Origin: Brevundimonas terrae | GTDB lineage: Bacteria; Pseudomonadota; Alphaproteobacteria; Caulobacterales; Caulobacteraceae | Assembly: GCF_011761985.1 (NCBI RefSeq) | Contig: NZ_JAASQT010000006.1 | Span: 79,330 to 143,329 of the forward strand | Reading direction: 5' to 3' | DNA: 64,000 nt | Shown: piece after piece, positions 8,612 to 16,111 of the stretch | Numbering within the stretch: the stretch's first letter is position 1 | Layout: each line of letters starts with the position of its first letter | Position numbers and translations under genes: made by a program | Notes under the pieces: model-generated | Told to the model about the DNA's origin: nothing | Database searches by the model: none | Seen by the model: only the letters and a program-made list of their open reading frames with translations

Positions 8612-9265
8612 GTGCCGCGCATCGACGATCCCGAGGCTTTCATCCTCGACAATACCCGTCTTCAAACCGTGTCCCACACGCCGGAAATCTCGCTGTACCT
8701 AGCAGACGAGATCACCCCCATATGGCGGTTGACCGAGGAAGAACTGGGCGAGATGGGTCTGCCGCCGCCCTTCTGGGCCTTTGCCTGGGCGGGCGGTCAG
8801 GCACTGGCCCGCTGGCTGCTGGACAATCCAGAGGAATCCAACGGCAAACGCGTGGTCGATCTGGCCACAGGGTCCGGCCTTGTCGGCATTGCCGCCGCGC
8901 TCACAGGCGCAAAGTCCGTACTGGCCGCCGATATCGACCCGTTCTGCGAGGCCGCGGTCCGCGTAAATGCCAAGGCCAATAAGGTGTCGCTGGACTTCAC
9001 CGATGTGAACCTGCTGGACAGCCCGCCACCACAGGTGGACCTGATCTGTGCCGGTGATGTCTTCTATGACCGCGATATGGCTGCGGCGGTGTTGGGCTGG
9101 CTGAAGGCGGCGCGCGCCAATGGCACGCGGGTTCTGGTCGGCGATCCGGGACGCAACCACTTTCCGAAATCGGGCCTGACCTTTTTGGCCGAATACACTG
9201 TGCCGACCACGCGCGAACTGGAAGACAACGAGGTCAAACGCTCGCGGGTCTGGGCACTGGATTAA
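8612..9265 (+). CDS. Class I SAM methyltransferase, ETF-beta lysine methyltransferase-like (METTL20 type)
   Basis: A 217-residue seven-beta-strand methyltransferase. The SAM-binding motif I is VVDLATGSGLVGI at about 86-98, followed by acidic loop ADID, and the post-motif GDVFYD at about 149-154 is characteristic of the METTL20/ETFBKMT group, whose bacterial members methylate lysines of the electron transfer flavoprotein beta subunit. It is often annotated as L11 methyltransferase but lacks the PrmA N-terminal domain. Start is GTG immediately after the upstream stop. Assignment to ETF-beta is from family resemblance; other protein substrates are possible. Confidence 0.75.
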   Translation: MPRIDDPEAFILDNTRLQTVSHTPEISLYLADEITPIWRLTEEELGEMGLPPPFWAFAWAGGQALARWLLDNPEESNGKRVVDLATGSGLVGIAAALTGAKSVLAADIDPFCEAAVRVNAKANKVSLDFTDVNLLDSPPPQVDLICAGDVFYDRDMAAAVLGWLKAARANGTRVLVGDPGRNHFPKSGLTFLAEYTVPTTRELEDNEVKRSRVWALD

Positions 9266-9359
9266 GGCCACGCTTACGTCCGTTTACAGCTCGTCTCTTT
9301 TGGCTTCGGTCGTAATGTGGAATAGTCCGGATCGCTGAACAAACCGGAAGGCTCGGCTG

Positions 9360-10217
9360 ATGAAGTGGCAAGGTGGACGTCGTGGCGGCGGTATCGAGGA
9401 TCGTCGCGGCATGGGCGGCGGGGCCGCTGCTGGCGGTGTCGGTATCGGCGGTCTGGTGATCGCGGGCATTCTATACTTCGTCTTTGGCGTTGATCCGCAA
9501 ACCAGCCAGCAGATTGCGGGCCAGCTTGGCGGACAGTTGGGCAATGCGGGCCAGACCGAGGGCCGCCCCGGCACACCTGCCGACGATGCGGGCCTGTTCG
9601 TCGATGTGATCGGGGCCAATATCAACGACGTCTGGACGCAGAAACTTCAGGGCTATACCCCGCCCGTGACGGTGCTTTACGAACAAGGCACCCAGACCGC
9701 GTGCGGCATGGGCCAGTCGGCTATGGGGCCGTTCTATTGCCCCGCCGACCAGAAGGTCTATCTGGACCTCGGCTTCTGGCGTGACCTGCAAAATCTGGGC
9801 GGTTCGGGTGCCGATTTCGCCAAGGCCTATGTGATTGCCCACGAATATGGCCACCACGTCCAGCGTCTGACAGGTGCCACCGATCAGGTGCAACGCGCCC
9901 AGCAAAACGCCCGCAGCCGCGCCGACGGCAACCGCTATTCGGTCGCGCTTGAACTACAGGCCGACTGCTATGCGGGTGTCTGGGCGCATAATGCCGCCCT
10001 CGTTTCCGGTGGCGAGGTAAGCGTCACCGACACCGACCTGATGGAAGGCATGAAGACCGCCGCCGCCATCGGTGACGATGCGCTGCAAAGCCGTGGCGGT
10101 GGCCGCGTCTCGCCCGAAAGCTTTACCCATGGCTCGTCCGAACAGCGCATGCAGTGGCTGCAACGCGGCTATCAGTCGGGTGATCCCAATACCTGCAACA
10201 CCTTTGCGGGCCTGTAG
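9360..10217 (+). CDS. ypfJ: Neutral zinc metallopeptidase, YpfJ family
   Basis: A 285-residue member of the putative neutral zinc metallopeptidase family (YpfJ type). It has a glycine-rich N-terminus (GGRRGGGIEDRRG), one transmembrane anchor at about 28-44, then the catalytic domain with zinc motif HEYGHH at 161-166 and a downstream acidic ligand in LELQADCYAG. The C-terminal HGSSEQRMQWLQRGYQSGD is a family hallmark. It is probably anchored in the inner membrane facing the periplasm. Substrates are not established for this family. Confidence 0.88.
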   Translation: MKWQGGRRGGGIEDRRGMGGGAAAGGVGIGGLVIAGILYFVFGVDPQTSQQIAGQLGGQLGNAGQTEGRPGTPADDAGLFVDVIGANINDVWTQKLQGYTPPVTVLYEQGTQTACGMGQSAMGPFYCPADQKVYLDLGFWRDLQNLGGSGADFAKAYVIAHEYGHHVQRLTGATDQVQRAQQNARSRADGNRYSVALELQADCYAGVWAHNAALVSGGEVSVTDTDLMEGMKTAAAIGDDALQSRGGGRVSPESFTHGSSEQRMQWLQRGYQSGDPNTCNTFAGL

Positions 10218-10220
10218 GCT

Positions 10221-11174
10221 CTAGCCGATCGTCAGGTCCAGCTGGCCTTCGACAAACAGGGCCTTGCGCCCCAGATCAAGCGCCAGCTTTCGTCCCCTGA
10301 ATGCCCCGATGCCCAACAAGGCGTCGGGGTAGTTGGGCAAGGGGGAATCTCCGAACACAGCCACCCGCTCATTGCGGCGCATCTCGTCACCATAAGTCAG
10401 GGTTGCAACCTCGACCCAGCGGGCCTTGGCCACACCGCCCAGCACCAGACTTTGACCGGCCTCTTCGGGGCGACCATCCAGAATACCGGCCTCGGTGGCG
10501 ACCGCATCGCTCAGCGACAGAAGCGATGACGCCCCTGTATCCAGAACCGCCGTCACCACAGCGCCCTCGACACTGACCTCGACGCCCAGTGCATCACCGA
10601 CAGGTTTGGTGGCGACCGCGCGCATATCCGGTTCGGCCTGCCAGATTTGCGGGTCCAGAAAGCGCACGCGACGACGTGGCAGATCCATCTCGACCACCGC
10701 CTCGCGCAAAAGATCACGACCGATAATCAGCTCGACACCCGGCCCGTCCGCATCGCGGGCCAGAGGGCCAAGGTCCAGAATGGCTATTCGCAAGGCAGGC
10801 ACCTTAAGCCCCGCCATTTCCAGCGACAGCGTGGTGCCGCGCCCGACCTGCGCCTGACCGCCCACACCATAGGCCAGCATGGGCATGTCAAAGGTCTTGC
10901 CGATATGGCCCGCCGTGGTCAGTCGCTCGGCCAGCGCCTTGTCGATCACCGAATACTGCGCGCCGCTGTCGATCAGGGCCAGCACCGGCTGCCCCGCCAC
11001 CCTAACGCGAATAACCGGCAGGGACAGGGCCGGTTGTTCCAGCGCGATCCACGGGCTTTGCGCGTCGAAAACCGGTTGCGGCCTGCGCCACAGGACATTG
11101 TCCTTCAGCCACAAACCACCGGTGACCACCGCCGCCAGACCGGCAGCATTTAAAAGAAACGAGCGACGACGCAT
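10221..11174 (-). CDS. Retropepsin-like aspartyl protease family protein, tandem domains
   Basis: A 317-residue protein with an N-terminal signal or anchor segment including a twin arginine (RRRSF, hydrophobic 7-20). It contains two retropepsin-like halves in one chain: ALIDSGAQYSVID with the catalytic-type Asp69, and VLDTGASSLLSLS with Asp212. Each half ends in a hydrophobic-hydrophobic-glycine strand (ELIIGRDLL, ALLGIGAF), as in pepsin-like pseudo-dimers. It is likely exported. Bacterial members are poorly characterised, so proteolytic activity is inferred. It converges on the zinc peptidase gene with only three bases between stops. Confidence 0.75.
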   Translation of the reverse strand: MRRRSFLLNAAGLAAVVTGGLWLKDNVLWRRPQPVFDAQSPWIALEQPALSLPVIRVRVAGQPVLALIDSGAQYSVIDKALAERLTTAGHIGKTFDMPMLAYGVGGQAQVGRGTTLSLEMAGLKVPALRIAILDLGPLARDADGPGVELIIGRDLLREAVVEMDLPRRRVRFLDPQIWQAEPDMRAVATKPVGDALGVEVSVEGAVVTAVLDTGASSLLSLSDAVATEAGILDGRPEEAGQSLVLGGVAKARWVEVATLTYGDEMRRNERVAVFGDSPLPNYPDALLGIGAFRGRKLALDLGRKALFVEGQLDLTIG

Positions 11175-11317
11175 CCCTCACACATGAACGTTTCGCGACC
11201 CGAAATCCACACCTTGCCCGCAATGGGCATCTTCTTGCGCCAAATGGAGAATATTTCATTCTGCGGCGCAACATTTTCCATGACGTGACCCGTTCCGAAG
11301 TCTAGGAATGCAGCATT

Positions 11318-12706
11318 ATGACTGCATCCGCCGACCGATACGTTTCGACCCGCGGCCACGCCGCCGATGAAAACTTCGCCGACGCCCTGCTGCGCGGCAT
11401 TGCCCCCGATGGTGGCCTCTACATGCCCGCCGCATGGGCCACCATGCCCGCGGACATTACCCAAAAAGGCCGCACCTATGCCGAGATCGGCCGCGATGTC
11501 CTGACACCCTATATCGGCAGCGCCCTGCCTGCCGGTGCCGTGGAACGCGCCCTGAAACGTCTGGTTGAGGGTTTTGACCATCCGCTGGTGACACCTCTGG
11601 TTGAGCTGGAAGCGGGCCTGTTTGTGCTGGAGCTTTTCCGTGGCCCGACGGCTGCGTTCAAAGACCTTGCCATGCAATTGGTCGCCGCCTTGTCCGACGA
11701 GGCACTGGCCGCATCGGGCGAAACCCTGACCCTGCTGACCGCCACCAGCGGCGATACAGGTGCCGCTGCCGTGCGTGCCTTTGCCGGTGCCAAGCGGATC
11801 AAGCTGATCGTGCTGCACCCGCTGGACCGCGTCTCGCCGATCCAGCGCAAACAGATGACCACGGTTCAGGCCGATAATGTGCTGAACCTTGCTGTGCGCG
11901 GTGATTTCGATGACTGCCAGCGTCTGGTGAAGATGCTGTTGGGCGATGAATCCTTGCGCGAAAAAGGCCGCCTGTCCTCGGTCAACTCGATCAACTGGGG
12001 CCGTCTGGCGGGCCAGATTCCCTATTATGTTTCGGCCACGGCCCAACTGGGTCAGGCCGCGCATTTTGTAGTGCCGACCGGAAACTTCGGTGATGCCTTT
12101 GCCGGTATTGCCGCCAAGAAGATGGGCCTGCCGGTTGCCGGTATGACCGCCGCCGTCAACCAGAACGATGCCCTCGCCCGCGCCATCAATGAAGGCGTCT
12201 ATGACCGCCGCACCGCCATCGAGAGCGCCAGCGTCTCTATGGATGTTCAGGCCCCGTCGAACTTCGAGCGTCTGGTGTTCGAGGCCTCGGGTCGTGATGC
12301 CGACCTGACCCGCCAACTGTTCGAGGACTTTGCCAAGAATGGCACGGTCACCCTGCCCGACAGCCTTTTGGCTTCGCTGCGCAAGGAAACCTCGGCGGTG
12401 TCGGTGGACGAAGCCACCACCGCCGAAGAAATCCGCCACGCCTATAAGGCCTGGGGTCGTATCGTGTGCCCGCACACCGCCGTCGCCCTTCATGCCGCGC
12501 GCAAGATGGACCGCAACGGCGCACCAGTCGTGGCCCTGTCCACGGCCCACCCGTCCAAGTTCGGCGGTTATGTCGAAAGCGTTCTGGGCGTTGCGCCCGA
12601 ACCCGCGCCCGTGATTGCCGCTCTCGGTGATCAGCCCGAGCGGCTCACTGTGGTCGAGAACGACTATGCCTCGCTGCTGGAAACCGTCAGCGGTTTCAGC
12701 GCCTGA
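11318..12706 (+). CDS. thrC: Threonine synthase
   Basis: A 462-residue PLP enzyme converting O-phosphohomoserine to threonine, the last step of the pathway. The N-terminus YVSTRG is typical of proteobacterial ThrC, and the PLP lysine is Lys115 in the motif PTAAFKDLAMQ. Phosphate-loop residues occur in TSGDTGAA. The start has AGGAA about nine bases upstream. It stands alone on the plus strand, convergent with thrB and hom, and ends at a shared hairpin terminator. Confidence 0.96.
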   Translation: MTASADRYVSTRGHAADENFADALLRGIAPDGGLYMPAAWATMPADITQKGRTYAEIGRDVLTPYIGSALPAGAVERALKRLVEGFDHPLVTPLVELEAGLFVLELFRGPTAAFKDLAMQLVAALSDEALAASGETLTLLTATSGDTGAAAVRAFAGAKRIKLIVLHPLDRVSPIQRKQMTTVQADNVLNLAVRGDFDDCQRLVKMLLGDESLREKGRLSSVNSINWGRLAGQIPYYVSATAQLGQAAHFVVPTGNFGDAFAGIAAKKMGLPVAGMTAAVNQNDALARAINEGVYDRRTAIESASVSMDVQAPSNFERLVFEASGRDADLTRQLFEDFAKNGTVTLPDSLLASLRKETSAVSVDEATTAEEIRHAYKAWGRIVCPHTAVALHAARKMDRNGAPVVALSTAHPSKFGGYVESVLGVAPEPAPVIAALGDQPERLTVVENDYASLLETVSGFSA

Positions 12707-12713
12707 ATGACAA

Positions 12714-12753
12714 AAAACCCTGTCGGTTCACCTCGGGAACCGGCAGGGTTTGT
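12714..12753. terminator. Bidirectional rho-independent terminator between thrC and thrB
   Basis: A 14-bp stem pairs AACCCTGTCGGTTC (12716-12729) with GAACCGGCAGGGTT (12737-12750), one G-T pair, loop of seven. Read on the minus strand it is followed by six Ts, so it is strongest as the thrB-side terminator; the plus side has only TTTGT. Confidence 0.85.
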
Positions 12754-12776
12754 AAGTTACTCTAGAGTGCCAATCC

Positions 12777-13724
12777 CTAGACTAGGGCCGGTGCGTTCCA
12801 CCACGCCGTGCGACGCCAGAACGGAACCGGATCTTTCGGCGTGACGAAATGGGCCGGATCGTGGAACAGGCGATCATGCAAGCGTGTCAGCGTAAAGCGC
12901 ACTGCCGCTGCCATACCCATTTGCGGCAGCAGGCTCGCTTCCGATGCCGTCAACGGACGCACCGATTCATAACCTTGGCGGAAGGTCTTGATCGCCTCGG
13001 GATCGGCTCGCCCTTCGGCATCGAAACCCCATGCCGACAGGGCAATGGCCAGATCGTAAACCAGCGCCCCGTTGCATCCGTAATAGAAGTCGATCACCCC
13101 GCCGATACGGTCGCCGTCAAACAGCACATTGTCGGGGAAGTAGTCGGCGTGGATCGCCCCTTGCGGCAGAAGCGACGGATCAAAAAGACGCACCAGATCG
13201 GGCATTAAACGCTCGATCTCGTCCAGCATTTTGCGATCCGAACCCTCGGCCCGCGTGGCGCTGCGCTCGGCAAGGGCACGCCAGTGCGACGGCCCCACCG
13301 GATTATCACGCCGCGCCGCATAGTCCTGTCCGGCCAGATGAAGTTCGGCCAAGGTGCGACCCGCCAGATGCTGGTCGGCCAGTGTCGGGTTTCTGCGCCA
13401 TGCACCCGCCGCCCATTCCACCAGCGCCGCCGGACGGCCTTTCAGCGCGCCCGACAGTCGCCCGTCCAGATCGGCCACAGGCGATGGCGTGGCAAACCCC
13501 TTGGCACCAAGATGCTGCATCAGGCCCAGACAGAAGGGCAAACCCTTCTGCTCTTCCGCCCCTTCGAAAAGGGTCAGGACATAGGCCGCATCACGTGTGC
13601 GAACACGATAGTTCGTGTTCTGCACACCTTCTGCAATCGGCGTGAACTCAACCACTTCCGACAGAGGCCAGGCTTTAAGAAAAGCCTTGGCCTCGACCTC
13701 CAATACGGGCGTAAAAACAGCCAT
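12777..13724 (-). CDS. thrB: Homoserine kinase (ThrB, aminoglycoside phosphotransferase-like type)
   Basis: A 315-residue homoserine kinase of the alphaproteobacterial/Pseudomonas type, which has the APH fold and is unrelated to the GHMP-type ThrB of enterics. It phosphorylates homoserine to O-phosphohomoserine. The N-terminal signature PIAEGVQNTNYRVRT, the Brenner-like catalytic motif IHADYFPDNVLF (about 195-206) and the metal-binding GVIDFYYG are all present. It follows hom by seven bases on the minus strand, so the two form a threonine operon governed by the leader at 15.5-15.8 kb. Confidence 0.94.
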   Translation of the reverse strand: MAVFTPVLEVEAKAFLKAWPLSEVVEFTPIAEGVQNTNYRVRTRDAAYVLTLFEGAEEQKGLPFCLGLMQHLGAKGFATPSPVADLDGRLSGALKGRPAALVEWAAGAWRRNPTLADQHLAGRTLAELHLAGQDYAARRDNPVGPSHWRALAERSATRAEGSDRKMLDEIERLMPDLVRLFDPSLLPQGAIHADYFPDNVLFDGDRIGGVIDFYYGCNGALVYDLAIALSAWGFDAEGRADPEAIKTFRQGYESVRPLTASEASLLPQMGMAAAVRFTLTRLHDRLFHDPAHFVTPKDPVPFWRRTAWWNAPALV

Positions 13725-13731
13725 TTAAGTC

Positions 13732-15462
13732 TTAAACCAGTTCAACCGCTGCGCGTCGTGCCCGCACGATGTCGGCGACATCGGCCAGAACGCTTTCCGT
13801 CGTGGCCCAGCGTCCGGCACCACGGCCTTTGCAGGCCCAGACACGACCGTCAGCACCAAAGACTTTGAGCGCATTACGCTCGCCGTTCAAGGACTGGAAC
13901 AGGGCGTCTTCCAGCGCGTCGTTCAGGCTGACCGACGCATCCAGATGACCGGCCTTGTCGAAACAGGCCCCGATCTGGCGTACCGGCGAGGCACCGACCT
14001 TGGTTTGCGCCGACAGTGCATCGCACGGCACCTCGTTCGGCACCTTGCCAAAGGCTTCATAGGACAGAAGCTTGACCTTGGCGGCAGCATCGCGGCCTTC
14101 CAGATCGGACGACGGATCTTCCTCGGCAAAGCCAGCGGCGCGGGCATCGGCCAGAGCATCGGCAAAGTCCGCACCCTCGCCCAGACGTTGCAGCATGAAG
14201 TTGACCGTGCCGTTTAGAACCGCCTCGAAACCGGCCACGGGACCTGCGGCACGGGCGGCACGCAGCGTCTCGATCATGGGCGAACCGCCACCGACCGAGG
14301 CCGACCATGCGACACGCGCACCATTTTCCGATGCCAGTTTCTGAAGACCCGCCGGATCAAGCGCGACCGCCTGTTTATTGGCGCTGACCACATCCACACC
14401 CTGTGCCAATGCGCGGCGGATCAGGTCATGACCGGCCTCGCCTTCGGACAGGGCTTCGATCACCAGATCGGGCTTCTTGGCCAAAAGGGCATCGACATCA
14501 TTGCTGAACAGTTCGGCCGGCGCATCGACATCGCGGCGCTTGAACGGATCACGCACCAGAACGCCGACCACCTCGAAACCGTCTTCCCACAGCAGGCGGC
14601 TGAGCAGGCCACCGCCCACCACACCGCAACCGGCGACCACCACTTTCAGCGGAGCCTCGGCACCGACCGGTCCCGGAGGGGCATTGTGATGGCCCACGAC
14701 CGTGCCCTCGGCGCGGCCCAGAGCGGCCACCTCGATACAGACATTGCTCGCCTCGGCCAGATCGATGGCATCGTGCTGGACCAGAGCGCCGCCGAGCTGG
14801 CGGGCCGTCTCCCAGCTGGCACGGCGATAACGCTGCGGATTGCCCGATGCCGAGGCCGGATCACGGTCATAAAGACCGTCCACGTCCTTCACCAGACGCA
14901 CCTTGTCCAGACCCAGTTCTGCCGCCAGCACCACCGCCGACAGGTCCGAACCACCACGCCCCAGCAGGGCCACACGACCACAGTCACGCACAGCCCCGAA
15001 CCCCGGCACCACCACCACTTCGTGATGCGCCAGAGCTTCACGTAACTTGTTGTTTTTCAAAGCCACAGGACGGGCATGCTGCGACGGCCCCTCGGCGGAA
15101 ATTCCCAGTTGCTGAACCGACAGACCCACAGCATCCAGACCCACGCGATCACAGGCAATCGCCACCAGAGCTGCCGCACGTTCCTCGCCCAGAACCACAT
15201 AGGCAGGGAGCAGTTCGTTGTCGTGATCCAGCCCCAGTGCGCGGGCCTCCGACAGCAGTTTGTCCGTCTCGCCCGCCAGGGCCGACACCACCGCCACGAC
15301 CTTACGGCCACGGCGCACATGGCTGTAGATTTCGCTGGCGACAGCCGGTGCATCGGCAGGGCTTTTCAGCACCGAAGAACCGAATTTCAACACCACAACC
15401 TCGGCATCGAACTGGGCTTGCGGTTTCTGGTTTTCAGCGACGAGGGCAAGAGAGGCAGACAT
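13732..15462 (-). CDS. Aspartokinase-homoserine dehydrogenase fusion without ACT domains
   Basis: A 576-residue two-domain protein. Residues about 20-255 form an aspartokinase-type amino acid kinase domain: VLKFGSSVL (start of the fold), GFGAV, the signature LGRGGSDLSAV and DVDGLYDRDP. Residues about 268-576 form homoserine dehydrogenase: dinucleotide-binding VVVAGCGVVGGG, SANKQAV, NGTVNFML, DLEGRDAAAKVKLL with the catalytic Asp/Lys pair. Enteric ThrA/MetL of this domain order carry two ACT domains between them and exceed 800 residues; here about a dozen residues separate the catalytic domains, so allosteric ACT control is absent. AGGAAAA precedes the ATG. Expression appears controlled by the upstream Thr/Ile attenuator. 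Whether the kinase half is active is not certain: the usual KFGGTS is KFGSSV. Confidence 0.88.
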   Translation of the reverse strand: MSASLALVAENQKPQAQFDAEVVVLKFGSSVLKSPADAPAVASEIYSHVRRGRKVVAVVSALAGETDKLLSEARALGLDHDNELLPAYVVLGEERAAALVAIACDRVGLDAVGLSVQQLGISAEGPSQHARPVALKNNKLREALAHHEVVVVPGFGAVRDCGRVALLGRGGSDLSAVVLAAELGLDKVRLVKDVDGLYDRDPASASGNPQRYRRASWETARQLGGALVQHDAIDLAEASNVCIEVAALGRAEGTVVGHHNAPPGPVGAEAPLKVVVAGCGVVGGGLLSRLLWEDGFEVVGVLVRDPFKRRDVDAPAELFSNDVDALLAKKPDLVIEALSEGEAGHDLIRRALAQGVDVVSANKQAVALDPAGLQKLASENGARVAWSASVGGGSPMIETLRAARAAGPVAGFEAVLNGTVNFMLQRLGEGADFADALADARAAGFAEEDPSSDLEGRDAAAKVKLLSYEAFGKVPNEVPCDALSAQTKVGASPVRQIGACFDKAGHLDASVSLNDALEDALFQSLNGERNALKVFGADGRVWACKGRGAGRWATTESVLADVADIVRARRAAVELV

Positions 15463-15520
15463 GGGATTTTCCTGTGGTCGGGGAGTGCGTGGTGAGGATG
15501 GGAGCTAGGATCGGGACATG

Positions 15521-15551
15521 AAAAAACCCGCCTCGGATGTCCGGGGCGGGT
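15521..15551 (-). terminator. Attenuator terminator of the hom-thrB leader
   Basis: On the minus strand ACCCGCC (15551-15545) pairs with GGCGGGT, with a further CGG/CCG closing the loop ACAT, followed by six Ts (15526-15521). It lies between the leader peptide stop and the hom start, the position of a transcription attenuator. Its 5' arm (CCCGCCC, 15550-15544) can alternatively pair with GGGCGGG at 15605-15599 inside the leader peptide coding region. Confidence 0.85.
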
Positions 15552-15588
15552 GATCGGGTTTTTTGCTTTTCGCCTGTTAAGGCGCGCG

Positions 15589-15714
15589 TCAACCTGTCCC
15601 CGCCCTGATGGGCATGGTGGTGGTACCGGTAGTGATAATGGTGGTCATGGACGCGCCGAAGCCCATCGCCATTGCGGCGACGAGGATCAGTTCAGTGCTG
15701 TCGATGCGTTGCAT
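15589..15714 (-). CDS. Threonine/isoleucine-rich leader peptide of the hom-thrB operon
   Basis: A short frame of 41 codons from ATG at 15714 ending with the 19 residues MTTIITTGTTTMPIRAGTG, which include eight Thr and three Ile codons, a composition matching the thrL leader of enterics. An internal ATG at 15648 could start a 19-residue version, but the longer form is preferred: GGACGG lies eight bases before 15714 and a candidate promoter places the transcript start about 30 bases upstream. Translation of the Thr/Ile run would sense charged tRNA-Thr and tRNA-Ile and decide whether the downstream terminator forms. No homologue search was possible. Confidence 0.8.
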   Translation of the reverse strand: MQRIDSTELILVAAMAMGFGASMTTIITTGTTTMPIRAGTG

Positions 15715-15751
15715 CACGGCGTCCGTCCAAGGTTTGATTACGTTGTCCCTA

Positions 15752-15780
15752 GGGTGAGCGACGATGCTGCACCGCGTCAA
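15752..15780 (-). promoter_or_regulatory. Candidate housekeeping promoter for hom leader
   Basis: On the minus strand TTGACGC (15780-15774), a 14-base spacer and GCTCACCC (15759-15752). The -35 and spacing match the Caulobacter consensus TTGACGS-N10-14-GCTANAWC; the -10 matches in part. The implied start near 15745 is just upstream of the leader peptide. Confidence 0.5.
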
Positions 15781-15909
15781 CCCCCTGTTCGAATAATTTT
15801 TCAAAAAGACGTTTTCAGGGATCATATTCATCGCCACTGGATCGGTAAGCTTTCAAATGAGGTGAAATTTTCCACTTGACCCGCGCTCTTGCAAACATCA
15901 GTTTGGTTT

Positions 15910-16025
15910 CACTCATCAAGACCAGCCGAGGGATTAGGCCCTTTGACGCTGGGGCAACCATCGGGTTCCTCCCGAAACGGTGCCAACTCCTGCGGGGTTC
16001 CGAAAGGGACCGCGAGAGATGGGTG
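15910..16025 (+). ncRNA. SAM-I type (S-box family) riboswitch
   Basis: The core matches the S-box: P1 strand CACTCATC (15910-15917) pairs perfectly with GATGGGTG (16018-16025); then come AAGA, GAGGGA, GGCCC, TTTGACGC, GGGGCAACC, GGTGCCAA, CTCC and a P4 hairpin capped by GAAA. These are the conserved SAM-I landmarks in order and spacing. It precedes metX-metB on the same strand, exactly the expected regulon. A TTGACC at 15876-15881 may belong to its promoter. SAM binding would be expected to stabilise P1 and shut the operon off. A related SAM-I/IV variant cannot be excluded without covariance scoring. Confidence 0.87.
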
Positions 16026-16067
16026 GAGCGTCGATAAGGCGGCGCGCCACAGGTCTGTCACTGCACG

Positions 16068-16094
16068 AGTTTCGGAAATGAGCCGGAACTTTTG
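16068..16094 (+). terminator. Candidate expression-platform terminator of the SAM riboswitch
   Basis: AGTTTCGG (16068-16075) pairs along its full length with CCGGAACT (16083-16090) around a seven-base loop and is followed by TTT G. The short T-run makes it a modest terminator, but its location between the aptamer and the metX start suggests the regulatory switch. It could alternatively mask the start region. Confidence 0.55.
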
Positions 16095-16111
16095 ATTGTG
16101 TGACGAGACCC

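Noticed and set aside
11150..12550. Long open frame (466 codons) on the minus strand
   Set aside because: It lies antisense to thrC and has the low-complexity Gly/His/Gln composition expected from the complement of a high-GC gene; no domain.
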